Numbered from the stretch's first letter, positions 9,682 through 22,631 are shown. The stretch: 64,000 nt of DNA from Pseudomonas sp. Leaf58 (GCF_003627215.1 NZ_CP032677.1:512501-576500), one strand, 5' to 3'. Notes: generated from the letters alone by a model not told the origin. Program-made: numbers and translations.

Positions 9682-12600
9682 ATGGCTTACTCATACACTG
9701 AGAAAAAACGTATCCGCAAGGACTTTAGCAAGTTGCCGGACGTCATGGATGTGCCTTACCTCCTGGCCATCCAGCTGGATTCGTATCGCGAATTCCTGCA
9801 AGCGGGAGCATCCAAGGATCACTTCCGCGACGTCGGCCTGCACGCGGCCTTCAAATCGGTATTCCCGATCATCAGCTACTCCGGCAATGCTGCCCTGGAG
9901 TACGTAGGCTATCGCCTGGGCGAGCCCGCCTTCGATGTGAAGGAATGTGTCCTGCGTGGCGTGACCTTCGCGGTCCCACTGCGGGTCAAGGTGCGCCTGA
10001 TCATCTTCGACAAGGAATCGTCGAACAAAGCGATCAAGGACATCAAAGAGCAAGAAGTCTACATGGGTGAAATCCCCCTGATGACTGAGAACGGTACCTT
10101 CGTTATCAACGGTACCGAGCGTGTGATCGTTTCCCAGCTGCACCGTTCGCCTGGTGTGTTCTTCGACCACGACCGTGGCAAGACCCACAGCTCCGGCAAG
10201 CTGCTGTACTCCGCTCGCATCATCCCTTACCGCGGCTCCTGGTTGGACTTCGAGTTCGACCCGAAGGACTGCGTGTTCGTGCGTATCGACCGTCGCCGCA
10301 AGCTGCCGGCCTCGGTGCTGCTGCGCGCGTTGGGCTACAGCACTGAAGAAGTGCTGAACACCTTCTATACCACCAACGTCTTCCACGTTTCCGGCGAAAA
10401 ACTCAGCCTGGAACTGGTGCCTCAGCGTCTGCGTGGTGAAGTTGCAGTCATGGACATCCATGACGAAAACGGCAAAGTCATCGTTGAGCAAGGCCGCCGT
10501 ATTACCGCGCGCCACATCAACCAGCTCGAGAAGGCCGGCGTCAAGCAGCTGGACGTTCCTATGGAATACGTCCTGGGCCGCACTACCGCCAAGGCCATCG
10601 TGCATCCGGCTACCGGCGAGATCCTGGCTGAATGCAACACCGAGATGACCACCGATCTGTTGATCAAGGTCGCCAAGGCGCAGGTTGTCCGTATCGAGAC
10701 CCTGTACACCAACGACATCGATTGCGGTCCGTTCATCTCCGATACCCTGAAGATCGACACCACCAGCAACCAGCTGGAAGCCCTGGTCGAGATCTACCGC
10801 ATGATGCGTCCAGGCGAGCCGCCGACCAAGGATGCTGCCGAGACCCTGTTCAACAACCTGTTCTTCAGCGCCGAGCGTTACGACCTGTCCGCCGTTGGTC
10901 GCATGAAGTTCAACCGTCGTATCGGTCGTACCGAGATCGAAGGTTCGGGCGTGCTGAGCAAAGAAGACATCGTCGAGGTTCTGAAGACCCTGGTCGATAT
11001 CCGTAACGGCAAAGGCATCGTCGACGACATCGACCACTTGGGTAACCGTCGCGTACGTTGCGTCGGCGAGATGGCCGAGAACCAGTTCCGCGTTGGCCTG
11101 GTGCGTGTCGAGCGCGCGGTCAAGGAACGCCTGTCGATGGCGGAAAGCGAAGGCCTGATGCCGCAAGACCTGATCAACGCCAAGCCGGTTGCGGCGGCGG
11201 TGAAAGAGTTCTTCGGTTCCAGCCAGCTGTCCCAGTTCATGGACCAGAACAACCCGCTCTCCGAGATCACCCACAAGCGCCGCGTCTCCGCACTTGGCCC
11301 TGGCGGTCTGACCCGTGAGCGTGCCGGCTTCGAAGTCCGTGACGTACACCCGACCCACTACGGCCGTGTGTGCCCGATCGAGACCCCTGAAGGTCCGAAC
11401 ATCGGTCTGATCAACTCCCTGGCAGCCTATGCCCGCACCAACCAGTACGGCTTCCTGGAAAGCCCGTACCGCGTGGTGAAGGAAGGCGTTGTCAGCGATG
11501 ACATCGTGTTCCTGTCGGCCATTGAAGAAGCGGATCACGTCATCGCTCAGGCTTCGGCCACGATGAACGAGAAGAAGCAGCTGATCGATGAGTTGGTAGC
11601 TGTTCGTCACCTCAACGAATTCACCGTCAAGGCGCCAGAAGACGTCACCTTGATGGACGTTTCGCCGAAGCAGGTTGTTTCGGTTGCTGCGTCGTTGATT
11701 CCGTTCCTCGAGCACGACGACGCCAACCGTGCGTTGATGGGTTCGAACATGCAGCGTCAGGCTGTACCAACCCTGCGTGCCGACAAGCCGCTGGTAGGTA
11801 CTGGCATGGAGCGCAACGTTGCTCGTGACTCCGGTGTTTGCGTGGTTGCTCGTCGCGGTGGTGTGATCGATTCGGTCGACGCCAGCCGTATCGTCGTTCG
11901 CGTCAATGACGACGAAGTCGAGACTGGTGAAGCAGGTGTGGATATCTACAACCTCACCAAGTACACCCGTTCGAACCAGAACACCTGCATCAACCAGCGT
12001 CCGCTGGTGAGCAAAGGTGACAAGGTTCAGCGCAGCGACATCATGGCCGACGGTCCGTCCACCGATATGGGTGAACTGGCACTGGGTCAGAACATGCGTA
12101 TCGCGTTCATGGCGTGGAACGGCTTCAACTTCGAAGACTCCATCTGCCTGTCCGAGCGTGTGGTTCAGGAAGACCGCTTCACCACCATCCACATTCAGGA
12201 ACTGACCTGTGTGGCGCGTGACACCAAGCTTGGCCCAGAGGAAATCACTGCGGACATCCCGAACGTGGGTGAAGCTGCACTGAACAAGCTGGACGAAGCC
12301 GGTATTGTTTACGTAGGTGCCGAAGTCGGCGCTGGCGACATTCTCGTCGGCAAGGTCACGCCAAAAGGCGAAACCCAGCTGACTCCTGAAGAAAAACTGC
12401 TGCGCGCAATCTTCGGTGAGAAGGCCAGCGACGTTAAGGACACCTCCCTGCGTGTGCCAACCGGCACCAAGGGTACCGTCATCGACGTACAGGTCTTCAC
12501 CCGTGATGGCGTTGAGCGCGATAGCCGCGCCTTGGCCATCGAGAAGATGCAGCTGGACGAGATCCGCAAGGACCTCAACGAAGAGTTCCGCATCGTCGAA

Positions 12601-13755
12601 GGTGCAACCTTCGAGCGTCTGCGTTCTGCTCTGAACGGCCAGGTGGTCGACGGTGGTGCGGGCCTGAAGAAAGGTACCGTGGTCACTGACGAAGTGCTGG
12701 ACGGTCTGGAGCACGGCCAGTGGTTCAAACTGCGCATGGCTGAAGATGCACTGAACGAGCAGCTGGAAAAGGCTCAGCAGTACATCGTCGACCGTCGCCG
12801 TCTGCTGGACGACAAGTTCGAAGACAAGAAGCGCAAGCTGCAGCAGGGCGATGACCTGGCTCCAGGCGTACTGAAGATCGTCAAGGTTTACCTGGCAATC
12901 CGCCGTCGCATCCAGCCGGGTGACAAGATGGCCGGTCGTCATGGTAACAAGGGTGTTGTCTCGGTAATCATGCCGGTTGAAGACATGCCACACGACGCCA
13001 ACGGTACCCCGGTCGACGTCGTCCTGAACCCGTTGGGCGTACCTTCGCGTATGAACGTCGGTCAGATCCTCGAAACCCACCTGGGTCTCGCTGCCAAGGG
13101 GCTGGGCGAGAAGATCGACCGCATGATCGAAGAGCAGCGTAAGGCCGCTGAACTGCGCGTCTTCCTGACCGAGGTCTACAACGAGATCGGCGGTCGTCAG
13201 GAAAACCTCGACGAGTTCACCGACGAAGAGATCCTGGCCCTGGCCCACAACCTGAAGAAGGGCGTGCCAATGGCTACGCCGGTCTTCGATGGTGCCAAGG
13301 AGCGCGAGATCAAGGCCATGCTGAAGCTGGCCGATCTGCCAGAAAGCGGCCAGATGGTGCTGTTCGACGGCCGTACTGGCAACAAGTTCGAGCGTCCTGT
13401 GACCGTTGGTTACATGTACATGCTCAAGCTGAACCACTTGGTGGACGACAAGATGCACGCGCGTTCCACTGGTTCCTACAGCCTGGTTACCCAGCAACCG
13501 CTGGGTGGTAAGGCGCAGTTCGGTGGTCAGCGTTTCGGGGAGATGGAAGTGTGGGCGCTGGAAGCATACGGCGCGGCATACACCCTGCAAGAAATGCTCA
13601 CAGTGAAGTCGGACGACGTGAACGGCCGTACCAAGATGTACAAGAACATCGTGGATGGCGATCACCGTATGGAGCCGGGCATGCCCGAGTCCTTCAACGT
13701 GTTGATCAAAGAGATTCGTTCGCTCGGTATCGATATCGATCTGGAAACCGAATAA
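9682..13755 (+). CDS. rpoB: DNA-directed RNA polymerase subunit beta
   Basis: This is the beta subunit of RNA polymerase, 1357 residues, the normal pseudomonad length. The rifampicin pocket ([16 protein letters not shown], then [14 protein letters not shown]) carries D521, H531 and S536, equal to E. coli D516, H526 and S531, so the sequence is wild type for rifampicin sensitivity. The C-terminal region has [13 protein letters not shown] and the rpoC-contacting end. It is cotranscribed with rpoC, which starts 64 bases later. A very long reading frame on the opposite strand is a codon-bias shadow. Confidence 0.99.
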   Translation: MAYSYTEKKRIRKDFSKLPDVMDVPYLLAIQLDSYREFLQAGASKDHFRDVGLHAAFKSVFPIISYSGNAALEYVGYRLGEPAFDVKECVLRGVTFAVPLRVKVRLIIFDKESSNKAIKDIKEQEVYMGEIPLMTENGTFVINGTERVIVSQLHRSPGVFFDHDRGKTHSSGKLLYSARIIPYRGSWLDFEFDPKDCVFVRIDRRRKLPASVLLRALGYSTEEVLNTFYTTNVFHVSGEKLSLELVPQRLRGEVAVMDIHDENGKVIVEQGRRITARHINQLEKAGVKQLDVPMEYVLGRTTAKAIVHPATGEILAECNTEMTTDLLIKVAKAQVVRIETLYTNDIDCGPFISDTLKIDTTSNQLEALVEIYRMMRPGEPPTKDAAETLFNNLFFSAERYDLSAVGRMKFNRRIGRTEIEGSGVLSKEDIVEVLKTLVDIRNGKGIVDDIDHLGNRRVRCVGEMAENQFRVGLVRVERAVKERLSMAESEGLMPQDLINAKPVAAAVKEFFGSSQLSQFMDQNNPLSEITHKRRVSALGPGGLTRERAGFEVRDVHPTHYGRVCPIETPEGPNIGLINSLAAYARTNQYGFLESPYRVVKEGVVSDDIVFLSAIEEADHVIAQASATMNEKKQLIDELVAVRHLNEFTVKAPEDVTLMDVSPKQVVSVAASLIPFLEHDDANRALMGSNMQRQAVPTLRADKPLVGTGMERNVARDSGVCVVARRGGVIDSVDASRIVVRVNDDEVETGEAGVDIYNLTKYTRSNQNTCINQRPLVSKGDKVQRSDIMADGPSTDMGELALGQNMRIAFMAWNGFNFEDSICLSERVVQEDRFTTIHIQELTCVARDTKLGPEEITADIPNVGEAALNKLDEAGIVYVGAEVGAGDILVGKVTPKGETQLTPEEKLLRAIFGEKASDVKDTSLRVPTGTKGTVIDVQVFTRDGVERDSRALAIEKMQLDEIRKDLNEEFRIVEGATFERLRSALNGQVVDGGAGLKKGTVVTDEVLDGLEHGQWFKLRMAEDALNEQLEKAQQYIVDRRRLLDDKFEDKKRKLQQGDDLAPGVLKIVKVYLAIRRRIQPGDKMAGRHGNKGVVSVIMPVEDMPHDANGTPVDVVLNPLGVPSRMNVGQILETHLGLAAKGLGEKIDRMIEEQRKAAELRVFLTEVYNEIGGRQENLDEFTDEEILALAHNLKKGVPMATPVFDGAKEREIKAMLKLADLPESGQMVLFDGRTGNKFERPVTVGYMYMLKLNHLVDDKMHARSTGSYSLVTQQPLGGKAQFGGQRFGEMEVWALEAYGAAYTLQEMLTVKSDDVNGRTKMYKNIVDGDHRMEPGMPESFNVLIKEIRSLGIDIDLETE

Positions 13756-13819
13756 CACGTGACGCGAAGGGGGGCGGGGCAGGTAATGCCCGCTCCCTGC
13801 TCCGCCAGGAGGAAAGGCC

Positions 13820-16800
13820 TTGAAAGACCTACTGAATTTGCTGAAAAACCAGGGTCAAGTCGAAGAGTTCGACGCCATCCGCATCGGTCTGGCGTCGCCT
13901 GAAATGATCCGTTCGTGGTCGTTCGGTGAAGTTAAGAAGCCGGAAACCATCAACTACCGTACGTTCAAGCCTGAGCGTGACGGCCTGTTCTGCGCCAAGA
14001 TCTTTGGCCCAGTCAAGGACTACGAGTGCCTGTGCGGCAAGTACAAGCGCCTCAAGCACCGCGGCGTGATCTGCGAGAAGTGCGGCGTTGAAGTTGCCCT
14101 GGCAAAAGTTCGTCGTGAGCGCATGGCGCACATCGAACTGGCCTCGCCGGTTGCCCACATTTGGTTCCTGAAGTCGCTGCCGTCCCGTATCGGCCTGCTG
14201 ATGGACATGACCCTGCGTGACATCGAGCGCGTGCTCTACTTCGAGAGCTACGTCGTGATCGATCCAGGCATGACCGCCCTGGAAAAGGGTCAGCTGCTGA
14301 ACGACGAGCAGTACTTCGAAGCGCTGGAAGAGTACGGTGATGACTTTGACGCCCGCATGGGTGCCGAAGCCGTCCGCGAACTGTTGCACGCTATCGACCT
14401 GGAGCACGAGATTGCCCGCCTGCGCGAAGAAATTCCGCAGACCAACTCGGAAACCAAGATCAAGAAGCTGTCCAAGCGCCTGAAGCTGATGGAAGCATTC
14501 CAAGGCTCGGGCAACCTGCCTGAGTGGATGGTGCTGACCGTCCTGCCAGTGCTGCCGCCGGACCTGCGCCCGCTGGTTCCGCTGGATGGTGGCCGCTTCG
14601 CGACCTCCGACCTGAACGACCTGTATCGTCGGGTGATCAACCGTAACAACCGCTTGAAGCGCCTGCTGGATCTGTCGGCGCCAGACATTATCGTGCGCAA
14701 CGAAAAGCGCATGTTGCAGGAAGCGGTCGACGCCCTGCTGGACAACGGCCGTCGCGGTCGCGCCATCACTGGCTCGAACAAGCGTCCGCTGAAGTCCCTG
14801 GCTGACATGATCAAAGGTAAGCAAGGTCGCTTCCGTCAGAACTTGCTCGGTAAGCGTGTGGACTACTCTGGTCGTTCGGTAATTACCGTTGGCCCGACCC
14901 TGCGTCTGCACCAGTGCGGTCTGCCGAAGAAGATGGCCCTCGAGCTGTTCAAGCCGTTTATTTTCGGCAAGCTGGAAATGCGTGGTCTGGCGACCACCAT
15001 CAAGGCTGCCAAGAAGATGGTCGAGCGCGAACTGCCAGAGGTATGGGACGTTCTCGCCGAAGTGATTCGCGAACACCCCGTACTGCTCAACCGTGCACCG
15101 ACCCTGCACCGTCTGGGTATCCAGGCCTTTGAACCGGTTCTGATCGAAGGTAAGGCTATCCAGCTGCACCCGCTGGTCTGCGCTGCGTACAACGCCGACT
15201 TCGACGGTGACCAGATGGCCGTTCACGTGCCGCTGACGCTGGAAGCCCAGCTCGAAGCGCGCGCGCTGATGATGTCGACCAACAACATCCTGTCGCCAGC
15301 CAACGGTGAGCCAATCATCGTTCCGTCGCAGGACGTGGTATTGGGTCTGTACTACATGACCCGCGAAGCCATCAACGCCAAGGGCGAAGGTCGCGTATTC
15401 GCTGACCTGCAGGAAGTCGACCGCGTATTCCGCGCCGGCGAAGCTGCCCTGCACGCGAAAATCAAGGTTCGTATCAACGAAACCGTGAAAGATCGCGATG
15501 GCAGCGTTACCAAGAACACCCGTATCGTCGACACCACTGTCGGCCGTGCGCTGCTGTTCCAGGTTGTACCGGCAGGCCTGCCGTACGACGTGGTCAACCA
15601 GCCGATGAAGAAGAAGGCAATCTCCAAGCTGATCAACCAGTGCTATCGTGTGGTTGGTCTGAAAGAGACTGTTATCTTCGCTGACCAGCTGATGTACACC
15701 GGTTTCGCGTACTCCACCATCTCTGGCGTGTCCATTGGTGTGAACGACTTTGTCATCCCTGATGAGAAAGCGCGCATCATCAACAGCGCTACCGATGAAG
15801 TGAAGGAAATCGAAAGCCAGTACGCTTCCGGCCTGGTAACCCAGGGCGAGAAGTACAACAAGGTCATCGACTTGTGGTCGAAGGCGAACGACGAAGTGTC
15901 CAAGGCGATGATGGCCAACCTCTCGAAAGAGAAGGTCATTGACCGCGAAGGCAAGGAAGTCGAGCAAGAGTCCTTCAACTCGATGTACATGATGGCTGAC
16001 TCCGGTGCGCGGGGTTCCGCAGCACAGATTCGTCAGCTGGCTGGTATGCGTGGTCTGATGGCCAAGCCGGACGGCTCGATCATCGAGACGCCGATCACCG
16101 CGAACTTCCGTGAAGGTTTGAGCGTACTTCAGTACTTCATCTCTACACACGGTGCTCGTAAGGGTCTGGCGGATACCGCACTGAAGACTGCGAACTCCGG
16201 TTACCTGACCCGTCGTCTGGTAGACGTTGCCCAGGATCTGGTAGTGACCGAGATCGACTGCGGCACCGACCACGGCCTGCTGATGACGCCGCACATTGAA
16301 GGCGGTGACGTTGTAGAGCCGCTGGGTGAGCGTGTACTGGGTCGTGTCATTGCCCGTGACGTGTTCAAGCCAGGCACCGAGGACGTTATCGTTCCGGCCG
16401 GTACCCTGGTCGACGAGCAGTGGGTAGAGTTCATCGAGCTGAACAGCATCGATGAAGTGATCGTGCGTTCGCCGATCAACTGCGAAACCCGCTACGGCAT
16501 CTGCGCCAAGTGCTACGGTCGCGACCTGGCTCGCGGTCACCAGGTGAACATCGGTGAAGCTGTCGGCGTTATCGCTGCCCAGTCGATCGGTGAGCCGGGT
16601 ACCCAGCTGACCATGCGTACGTTCCACATCGGTGGTGCTGCTAGCCGTACTTCGGCTGCCGACAGCGTTCAGGTGAAGAACGGCGGTATGGTTCGTCTGC
16701 ATAACCTGAAGCAGGTTGAGCGTGCAGATGGCAACCTGGTTGCCGTATCGCGTTCCGGTGAGCTGGCTATTGCCGACGAATTCGGTCGTGAGCGTGAGCG

Positions 16801-18019
16801 TTACAAGCTGCCATACGGTGCGGTGATTTCGGTCAAGGAAGGTGAGAAGGTCGAAGCTGGCGCTATCGTCGCCAAGTGGGACCCGCACACCCACCCGATC
16901 GTTACCGAGCTGAAAGGTACCGTGACCTTCGTGGGCATGGAAGAAAACATCACCATCAAGCGTCAGACCGACGAACTGACCGGCTTGACCAACATTGAAG
17001 TGCTGGACGTCAAGGATCGCCCTGCTGCAGGCAAGGAAATCCGTCCAGCCATCAAGATGGTCGATGCTGCTGGCAAGGACCTGTACCTGCCAGGTACCGA
17101 CGTACCTGCCCAGTACTTCCTGCCGGCTAACGCCTTGGTTGGTGTAGCTGACGGTGCTCAGATCGGTGTTGGTGACGTTATCGCGCGTATCCCGCAAGAA
17201 ACGTCGAAGACCCGTGACATCACCGGTGGTCTGCCGCGCGTTGCCGACTTGTTCGAAGCGCGCCGTCCGAAAGAAGCCTCGATTTTGGCTGAAGTCAGCG
17301 GCACCATCGCGTTCGGTAAAGAAACCAAGGGCAAGCGTCGTCTGGTCATTACTCCGACCGACGGTAGCGAACCGTACGAAGAGCTGATTCCGAAGTGGCG
17401 CCACCTGAACGTCTTCGAAGGCGAACAGGTAAACCGCGGCGAAGTTATCTCCGACGGCCCGAGCGATCCGCACGACATCCTGCGTCTGCTGGGTGTGAGC
17501 GCGCTGGCGAAGTACATCGTCAACGAGATCCAGGACGTTTACCGTCTGCAAGGCGTGAAGATCAACGACAAGCACATCGAGACCATCCTGCGTCAGATGC
17601 TGCGCAAGGTTGAGATCGCCGAGTCGGGTGACTCCAGCTTCATCAAGGGCGACCAGATGGAACTGACCCACGTATTGGTCGAGAACGAGCGTCTCGCCAG
17701 CGAGGACAAGTTCATCTCCAAGTTCACTCGTGTGCTGCTGGGGATCACCAAGGCCTCGTTGTCGACCGAATCGTTCATTTCCGCGGCTTCCTTCCAGGAA
17801 ACCACCCGCGTATTGACCGAGGCGGCGGTAACCGGCAAGCGCGATTACCTGCGCGGTCTCAAAGAGAACGTGGTCGTGGGTCGTCTGATCCCGGCGGGTA
17901 CTGGTCTGGCGTATCACAGCGAGCGCAAGCGTCGCCGTGATGCCGACAAACCGCTGCGTGTAAGCGCCAGTGAGGTGGAAGCCGCACTGACCGAAGCGCT
18001 GAATTCCAGCGGTAACTAA
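13820..18019 (+). CDS. rpoC: DNA-directed RNA polymerase subunit beta'
   Basis: This is the catalytic beta' subunit, 1399 residues. It starts at a TTG (13820) with AGGAGG seven bases upstream, giving [13 protein letters not shown]. Zinc site 1 uses C70, C72, C85 and C88. The active-site loop NADFDGDQM supplies D460, D462 and D464 for Mg2+. Zinc site 2 uses C814, C888, C895 and C898. All these positions match E. coli numbering. The trigger loop and bridge helix region is intact. The rare TTG start may limit translation relative to rpoB. Confidence 0.99.
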   Translation: MKDLLNLLKNQGQVEEFDAIRIGLASPEMIRSWSFGEVKKPETINYRTFKPERDGLFCAKIFGPVKDYECLCGKYKRLKHRGVICEKCGVEVALAKVRRERMAHIELASPVAHIWFLKSLPSRIGLLMDMTLRDIERVLYFESYVVIDPGMTALEKGQLLNDEQYFEALEEYGDDFDARMGAEAVRELLHAIDLEHEIARLREEIPQTNSETKIKKLSKRLKLMEAFQGSGNLPEWMVLTVLPVLPPDLRPLVPLDGGRFATSDLNDLYRRVINRNNRLKRLLDLSAPDIIVRNEKRMLQEAVDALLDNGRRGRAITGSNKRPLKSLADMIKGKQGRFRQNLLGKRVDYSGRSVITVGPTLRLHQCGLPKKMALELFKPFIFGKLEMRGLATTIKAAKKMVERELPEVWDVLAEVIREHPVLLNRAPTLHRLGIQAFEPVLIEGKAIQLHPLVCAAYNADFDGDQMAVHVPLTLEAQLEARALMMSTNNILSPANGEPIIVPSQDVVLGLYYMTREAINAKGEGRVFADLQEVDRVFRAGEAALHAKIKVRINETVKDRDGSVTKNTRIVDTTVGRALLFQVVPAGLPYDVVNQPMKKKAISKLINQCYRVVGLKETVIFADQLMYTGFAYSTISGVSIGVNDFVIPDEKARIINSATDEVKEIESQYASGLVTQGEKYNKVIDLWSKANDEVSKAMMANLSKEKVIDREGKEVEQESFNSMYMMADSGARGSAAQIRQLAGMRGLMAKPDGSIIETPITANFREGLSVLQYFISTHGARKGLADTALKTANSGYLTRRLVDVAQDLVVTEIDCGTDHGLLMTPHIEGGDVVEPLGERVLGRVIARDVFKPGTEDVIVPAGTLVDEQWVEFIELNSIDEVIVRSPINCETRYGICAKCYGRDLARGHQVNIGEAVGVIAAQSIGEPGTQLTMRTFHIGGAASRTSAADSVQVKNGGMVRLHNLKQVERADGNLVAVSRSGELAIADEFGRERERYKLPYGAVISVKEGEKVEAGAIVAKWDPHTHPIVTELKGTVTFVGMEENITIKRQTDELTGLTNIEVLDVKDRPAAGKEIRPAIKMVDAAGKDLYLPGTDVPAQYFLPANALVGVADGAQIGVGDVIARIPQETSKTRDITGGLPRVADLFEARRPKEASILAEVSGTIAFGKETKGKRRLVITPTDGSEPYEELIPKWRHLNVFEGEQVNRGEVISDGPSDPHDILRLLGVSALAKYIVNEIQDVYRLQGVKINDKHIETILRQMLRKVEIAESGDSSFIKGDQMELTHVLVENERLASEDKFISKFTRVLLGITKASLSTESFISAASFQETTRVLTEAAVTGKRDYLRGLKENVVVGRLIPAGTGLAYHSERKRRRDADKPLRVSASEVEAALTEALNSSGN

Positions 18020-18030
18020 GTACAGGGCAG

Positions 18031-18104
18031 GGCCCCGGCAAGCCCCGAACGGCCATCGGCGACATGAAATGTTGCCGATGATCGGGCGGGGAGGGCCGGG
18101 GCCT
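18031..18104. repeat. Multi-layer inverted repeat after rpoC
   Basis: Outer arms GGCCCCGG (18031-18038) and CCGGGGCC (18097-18104), middle arms CCCC/GGGG, and an inner stem CATCGGC...GCCGATG around ATGAAAT form a large nested structure starting 11 bases after the rpoC stop. It ends five bases before the rpsL -35. It could end the rpoBC transcript by structure or processing, but it has no U-tract. Confidence 0.7.
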
Positions 18105-18108
18105 CGTC

Positions 18109-18137
18109 TTGACTGGGTGCAAGATCCTCCGTAGACT
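18109..18137 (+). promoter_or_regulatory. Promoter of the str operon (rpsL)
   Basis: -35 TTGACT (18109-18114), a 17-base spacer and -10 TAGACT (18132-18137) match sigma-70 well. They leave a leader of about 85 bases before rpsL. Confidence 0.8.
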
Positions 18138-18144
18138 TTTGTAC

Positions 18145-18230
18145 CCTTAAATTTGGTGAGGCTCTGTCTCGTCAATTTTTGGCTTTCTTGCAAGACAATA
18201 GAGTCGCAAGACAATCAGTGGAGCTAGTAG
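18145..18230 (+). promoter_or_regulatory. rpsL 5' leader with direct repeat
   Basis: The leader contains the 10-base direct repeat GCAAGACAAT at 18190-18199 and 18206-18215, before the ribosome site GTGGAG. I recall a Pseudomonas-specific rpsL leader family in RNA databases; membership of this sequence needs a covariance search. A regulatory role is inferred. Confidence 0.45.
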
Positions 18231-18602
18231 ATGGCAACTATCAACCAGCTGGTACGTCAGCCGCGTAAGCGTTCGGTCGAGAAGTCCGACGTTCCTGCGC
18301 TGCAGAACTGCCCGCAACGTCGTGGCGTGTGCACCCGTGTGTACACCACCACGCCGAAAAAACCTAACTCGGCACTGCGTAAAGTTTGCCGTGTGCGTCT
18401 GACCAACGGTTTCGAGGTTTCCTCGTACATCGGCGGTGAAGGCCACAACCTGCAAGAGCACAGCGTCGTCCTGATCCGTGGCGGCCGTGTAAAAGACTTG
18501 CCAGGTGTTCGTTACCACACCGTTCGCGGCTCTCTGGATACCTCGGGCGTTAAAGGCCGTAACCAGGGTCGTTCGAAGTACGGTACCAAGCGTCCGAAGT
18601 AA
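18231..18602 (+). CDS. rpsL: 30S ribosomal protein S12
   Basis: S12 lies at the decoding centre and controls accuracy. The 123-residue protein has [12 protein letters not shown] with K43 and K44, and [12 protein letters not shown] with K88 and D89. The residues changed in streptomycin-resistant mutants are therefore wild type. It is the first gene of rpsL-rpsG-fusA-tuf. Confidence 0.99.
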   Translation: MATINQLVRQPRKRSVEKSDVPALQNCPQRRGVCTRVYTTTPKKPNSALRKVCRVRLTNGFEVSSYIGGEGHNLQEHSVVLIRGGRVKDLPGVRYHTVRGSLDTSGVKGRNQGRSKYGTKRPK

Positions 18603-18649
18603 TCGGCCGTTTGCAGACAATCATTTTTTTGAGTCGATAAGAGTAAGGT

Positions 18650-18677
18650 CGGGCGGGGGTCGAAGACCCAAGTCCCG
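18650..18677. promoter_or_regulatory. Hairpin in the rpsL-rpsG gap (candidate S7 site)
   Basis: GGGTC-GAA-GACCC (18657-18669) sits inside outer arms CGGG/CCCG. In E. coli the rpsL-rpsG intercistronic RNA binds S7 to control translation of the operon. The position fits that role, but the homology was not tested. Confidence 0.35.
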
Positions 18678-18708
18678 GGCTAACCTGAAGACCGTTTGAG
18701 GGCTTATC

Positions 18709-19179
18709 ATGCCAAGACGTCGTGTAGCAGCAAAACGTGAGATTCTGGACGATCCTAAATACGGATCCCAAATCCTCGCCAAGTTCATGAACCACGTGAT
18801 GGAAAGCGGCAAGAAGGCTGTAGCCGAGCGCATCGTTTACGGTGCCCTGGATACCGTCAAAGCACGCAAGAACAGCGACCCCCTGGAAATCTTCGAGAAA
18901 GCTCTCGACGCCATCGCTCCGCTGGTCGAAGTAAAGTCCCGTCGTGTCGGCGGTGCCACTTACCAGGTTCCGGTTGAAGTTCGTCCATCCCGTCGTAACG
19001 CTCTGGCAATGCGCTGGCTCGTAGACTACGCCCGCAAGCGCGGCGAGAAGTCGATGGCTCTGCGTCTAGCCGGTGAACTGCTGGATGCTGCTGAAGGCAA
19101 AGGTGCTGCAGTCAAGAAGCGTGAAGACGTTCACCGTATGGCTGAAGCCAACAAAGCGTTCTCGCACTACCGCTTCTAA
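18709..19179 (+). CDS. rpsG: 30S ribosomal protein S7
   Basis: S7 starts assembly of the 30S head and contacts E-site tRNA. The 156-residue protein begins [19 protein letters not shown] and contains the conserved core [16 protein letters not shown]. In E. coli S7 is the translational regulator of this operon. The 106-base gap upstream is unusually large for this operon and contains a hairpin. Confidence 0.98.
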   Translation: MPRRRVAAKREILDDPKYGSQILAKFMNHVMESGKKAVAERIVYGALDTVKARKNSDPLEIFEKALDAIAPLVEVKSRRVGGATYQVPVEVRPSRRNALAMRWLVDYARKRGEKSMALRLAGELLDAAEGKGAAVKKREDVHRMAEANKAFSHYRF

Positions 19180-19209
19180 TTCAAGCATCAATCATTTTGC
19201 GAGGGCTTT

Positions 19210-21357
19210 ATGGCTCGTACTACAGCAATTAACCGCTACCGTAACATTGGTATCTGTGCTCACGTTGACGCGGGCAAGACCACCACTACCGAGCGGATCC
19301 TGTTCTACACAGGTCTGAGCCACAAAATGGGCGAGGTGCATGACGGCGCCGCGACCACCGACTGGATGGTGCAGGAGCAGGAGCGGGGTATTACCATTAC
19401 CTCCGCTGCCGTTACCACCTTCTGGCAGGGTTCCCGTGGTCAGTACGACAACTACCGCGTAAACGTCATCGATACCCCCGGCCACGTTGACTTCACCATT
19501 GAAGTTGAGCGTTCGCTGCGTGTACTCGACGGCGCGGTCGTCGTATTCTGCGGTACCTCCGGCGTTGAGCCGCAGTCCGAAACCGTATGGCGTCAGGCCA
19601 ACAAGTACGGCGTTCCACGTGTTGTCTACGTGAACAAGATGGACCGTGCTGGTGCCAACTTCCTGCGCGTTGTTGGTCAGATCAAGAACCGTCTGGGTCA
19701 CACCCCGGTCCCGGTTCAGCTGGCTATCGGTTCCGAAGATAACTTCCAGGGTCAGGTCGACCTGATCAAGATGAAGGCTATCTACTGGAACGACGACGAC
19801 AAAGGCACCACCTATCGTGAGGAAGAAATTCCTGCGGATATGATCGAGCTGGCCAACGAATGGCGCTCGAACATGGTGGAAGCTGCTGCCGAGTCCAGCG
19901 AAGAGCTGATGAACAAGTACCTGGAAGGCGAAGAGCTGACCGTCGAAGAAATCAAAGCCGGTCTGCGCGCGCGCACCCTGGCCAGCGAGATCGTTCCGGC
20001 TGTCTGCGGTTCGTCGTTCAAGAACAAGGGTGTTCCCCTGGTTCTGGACGCCGTCATCGACTTCCTGCCTGCTCCGACCGAGATCCCGGCGATCAAGGGT
20101 ATTCACCCTGACCTGATCGACGTGCCGAAGGACGAAGTCAAGCCTGAGCAGTTCGACGAGCGTCACGCAAGCGACGACGAGCCGTTCTCGGCTCTGGCGT
20201 TCAAGATTGCCACCGACCCGTTCGTAGGTACTCTGACCTTCGTTCGCGTTTATTCGGGCTTCCTGACCTCCGGTGACTCCGTCATCAACTCGGTCAAGGG
20301 CAAGAAAGAGCGCGTTGGTCGTATGGTGCAGATGCACGCCAACCAGCGTGAAGAAATCAAGGAAGTACGTGCAGGCGACATCGCTGCTCTGATCGGCATG
20401 AAGGACGTCACCACCGGTGACACCCTGTGCAACGCCGACAAGCCGATCATCCTTGAGCGTATGGACTTCCCTGAGCCTGTGATTTCGCTCTCCGTAGAGC
20501 CGAAAACCAAGCAGGACCAGGAAAAGATGGGTATCGCACTGGGCAAGCTGGCTCAGGAAGACCCGTCGTTCCGCGTCAAGACCGATGAAGAAACCGGTCA
20601 GACCATCATCTCCGGTATGGGTGAGCTGCACCTGGACATCCTCGTTGACCGCATGAAGCGCGAGTTCAACGTCGAGGCCAACATCGGCAAGCCGCAGGTT
20701 TCGTACCGCGAGAAGATCACCAAGTCCAACGTCGAGATCGAAGGCAAGTTCGTTCGTCAGTCGGGCGGTCGTGGTCAGTTCGGTCACTGCTGGATCCGTT
20801 TCTCGGAGCCAGATCAGGACGAGAAGGGCAACATCACCGAAGGTCTGGTGTTCTCCAACGAAGTCGTTGGTGGTGTGATTCCTAAGGAATACATCCCTGC
20901 GATCCAGAAGGGTATCGAAGAGCAGATGAAGAACGGCGTAGTTGCCGGCTATCCTCTGATCGGCCTGAAGGCATCGGTATTCGACGGTTCGTACCACGAC
21001 GTCGACTCCAACGAAATGGCGTTCAAAATCGCCGCTTCGATGGCGACCAAGCAACTGGCCCAGAAGGGCGGTGGCGTGGTTCTCGAGCCGATCATGAAGG
21101 TTGAAGTTGTAACCCCGGAAGACTACCTGGGTGACGTGATGGGTGACCTGAACCGTCGTCGTGGTCTGGTCCAGGGTATGGATGAATCGGTCTCTGGCCG
21201 TGTCGTCCGCGCTGAAGTTCCGCTCGGAGAAATGTTCGGTTACGCAACCGACGTTCGTTCCATGTCTCAGGGTCGCGCAAGCTACTCCATGGAATTCTCC
21301 AAATACGCCGAAGCTCCGTCGAACATCGTCGAAGCACTCGTTAAAAAACAAGGCTAA
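19210..21357 (+). CDS. fusA: Elongation factor G
   Basis: EF-G is the GTPase that drives translocation and, with RRF, ribosome recycling. The 715-residue protein has G1 [12 protein letters not shown] near residue 17, G3 DTPGHVDFT and G4 NKMD. Domains II-V follow, with the domain IV tip in the segment [12 protein letters not shown]. It lies between rpsG and tuf in the str operon with a GAGGG ribosome site. Confidence 0.99.
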   Translation: MARTTAINRYRNIGICAHVDAGKTTTTERILFYTGLSHKMGEVHDGAATTDWMVQEQERGITITSAAVTTFWQGSRGQYDNYRVNVIDTPGHVDFTIEVERSLRVLDGAVVVFCGTSGVEPQSETVWRQANKYGVPRVVYVNKMDRAGANFLRVVGQIKNRLGHTPVPVQLAIGSEDNFQGQVDLIKMKAIYWNDDDKGTTYREEEIPADMIELANEWRSNMVEAAAESSEELMNKYLEGEELTVEEIKAGLRARTLASEIVPAVCGSSFKNKGVPLVLDAVIDFLPAPTEIPAIKGIHPDLIDVPKDEVKPEQFDERHASDDEPFSALAFKIATDPFVGTLTFVRVYSGFLTSGDSVINSVKGKKERVGRMVQMHANQREEIKEVRAGDIAALIGMKDVTTGDTLCNADKPIILERMDFPEPVISLSVEPKTKQDQEKMGIALGKLAQEDPSFRVKTDEETGQTIISGMGELHLDILVDRMKREFNVEANIGKPQVSYREKITKSNVEIEGKFVRQSGGRGQFGHCWIRFSEPDQDEKGNITEGLVFSNEVVGGVIPKEYIPAIQKGIEEQMKNGVVAGYPLIGLKASVFDGSYHDVDSNEMAFKIAASMATKQLAQKGGGVVLEPIMKVEVVTPEDYLGDVMGDLNRRRGLVQGMDESVSGRVVRAEVPLGEMFGYATDVRSMSQGRASYSMEFSKYAEAPSNIVEALVKKQG

Positions 21358-21384
21358 TCCCCTTTAGGCAAGAGGTTCACTGTC

Positions 21385-22578
21385 GTGGCTAAAGAAAAAT
21401 TTGATCGTTCCCTTCCCCACGTTAACGTCGGCACCATCGGCCACGTTGACCACGGTAAGACCACTCTGACCGCAGCTCTGACTCGCGTTTGCTCCGAAGT
21501 TTTCGGTTCGGCAATCGTTGAGTTCGACAAGATCGACTCGGCTCCGGAAGAAAAAGCGCGCGGTATCACCATCAACACCGCTCACGTTGAGTACAACTCG
21601 ACCATTCGTCACTACGCTCACGTTGACTGCCCAGGTCACGCTGACTACGTGAAGAACATGATCACCGGTGCTGCCCAGATGGACGGCGCGATCCTGGTTT
21701 GCTCGGCCGCCGATGGTCCGATGCCACAAACCCGTGAGCACATCCTGCTGTCCCGTCAGGTTGGCGTTCCGTACATCGTGGTCTTCCTGAACAAGGCTGA
21801 CCTGGTAGACGACGCTGAGCTGCTGGAACTGGTCGAGATGGAAGTTCGCGACCTGCTGTCCACCTATGACTTCCCAGGCGACGACACCCCGATCATCATC
21901 GGTTCGGCGCGTATGGCCCTGGAAGGCAAAGACGACAACGAAATGGGCACTACCGCTGTTAAGAAGCTGGTAGAGACTCTGGACAGCTACATTCCTGAGC
22001 CAGTTCGTGCCATCGACCAGCCGTTCCTGATGCCGATCGAAGACGTATTCTCGATCTCGGGTCGTGGTACCGTTGTTACCGGTCGTATCGAGCGTGGTAT
22101 CGTCCGCGTTCAAGATCCGCTGGAAATCGTTGGTCTGCGTGACACCACCACCACCACCTGCACCGGCGTTGAGATGTTCCGCAAGCTGCTGGACGAAGGT
22201 CGTGCTGGCGAGAACTGCGGCGTCCTGCTGCGTGGTACCAAGCGTGACGACGTTGAGCGTGGTCAGGTTCTGGTCAAGCCAGGTTCGGTCAAGCCGCACA
22301 CCAAGTTCACCGCAGAAGTCTACGTCCTGTCGAAGGAAGAAGGCGGCCGTCACACTCCGTTCTTCAAAGGCTACCGTCCTCAGTTCTACTTCCGTACCAC
22401 TGACGTGACCGGTAACTGCGAACTGCCGGAAGGCGTTGAAATGGTAATGCCAGGTGACAACATTCAGATGACTGTTACCCTGATCAAGACCATCGCAATG
22501 GAAGACGGTCTGCGCTTCGCTATCCGTGAAGGCGGTCGTACCGTCGGCGCCGGCGTTGTCGCCAAAATCATCGAGTAA
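21385..22578 (+). CDS. tufA: Elongation factor Tu (copy 2)
   Basis: This is the second EF-Tu gene, 397 residues and identical in protein sequence to the copy at 4795-5988. It starts at GTG, where the other copy uses ATG. DNA differences cluster at the ends: third positions in the first few codons, one Val codon (GTA versus GTT at codon 45), and the last eight or so codons. The middle 1.04 kb is identical. It is the last gene of the str operon and is followed by a strong terminator. Confidence 0.98.
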
Positions 22579-22600
22579 TCACTCGACCGATTGAAAAAGA

Positions 22601-22626
22601 CCCCCGCTCAGCGGGGGTTTTTTTTA
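22601..22626 (+). terminator. str operon terminator
   Basis: CCCCCGC-TCA-GCGGGGG is followed by a run of eight T. It is a textbook intrinsic terminator 22 bases after tuf. Confidence 0.95.
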
Positions 22627-22631
22627 TTGGG

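Noticed and set aside
9691-18214. Very long open frames on the strand opposite rpoB (1355 codons) and rpoC (1461 codons)
   Set aside because: They mirror strongly codon-biased genes, encode low-complexity-looking products with no recognisable family, and have no ribosome sites. They are shadows of the real genes.
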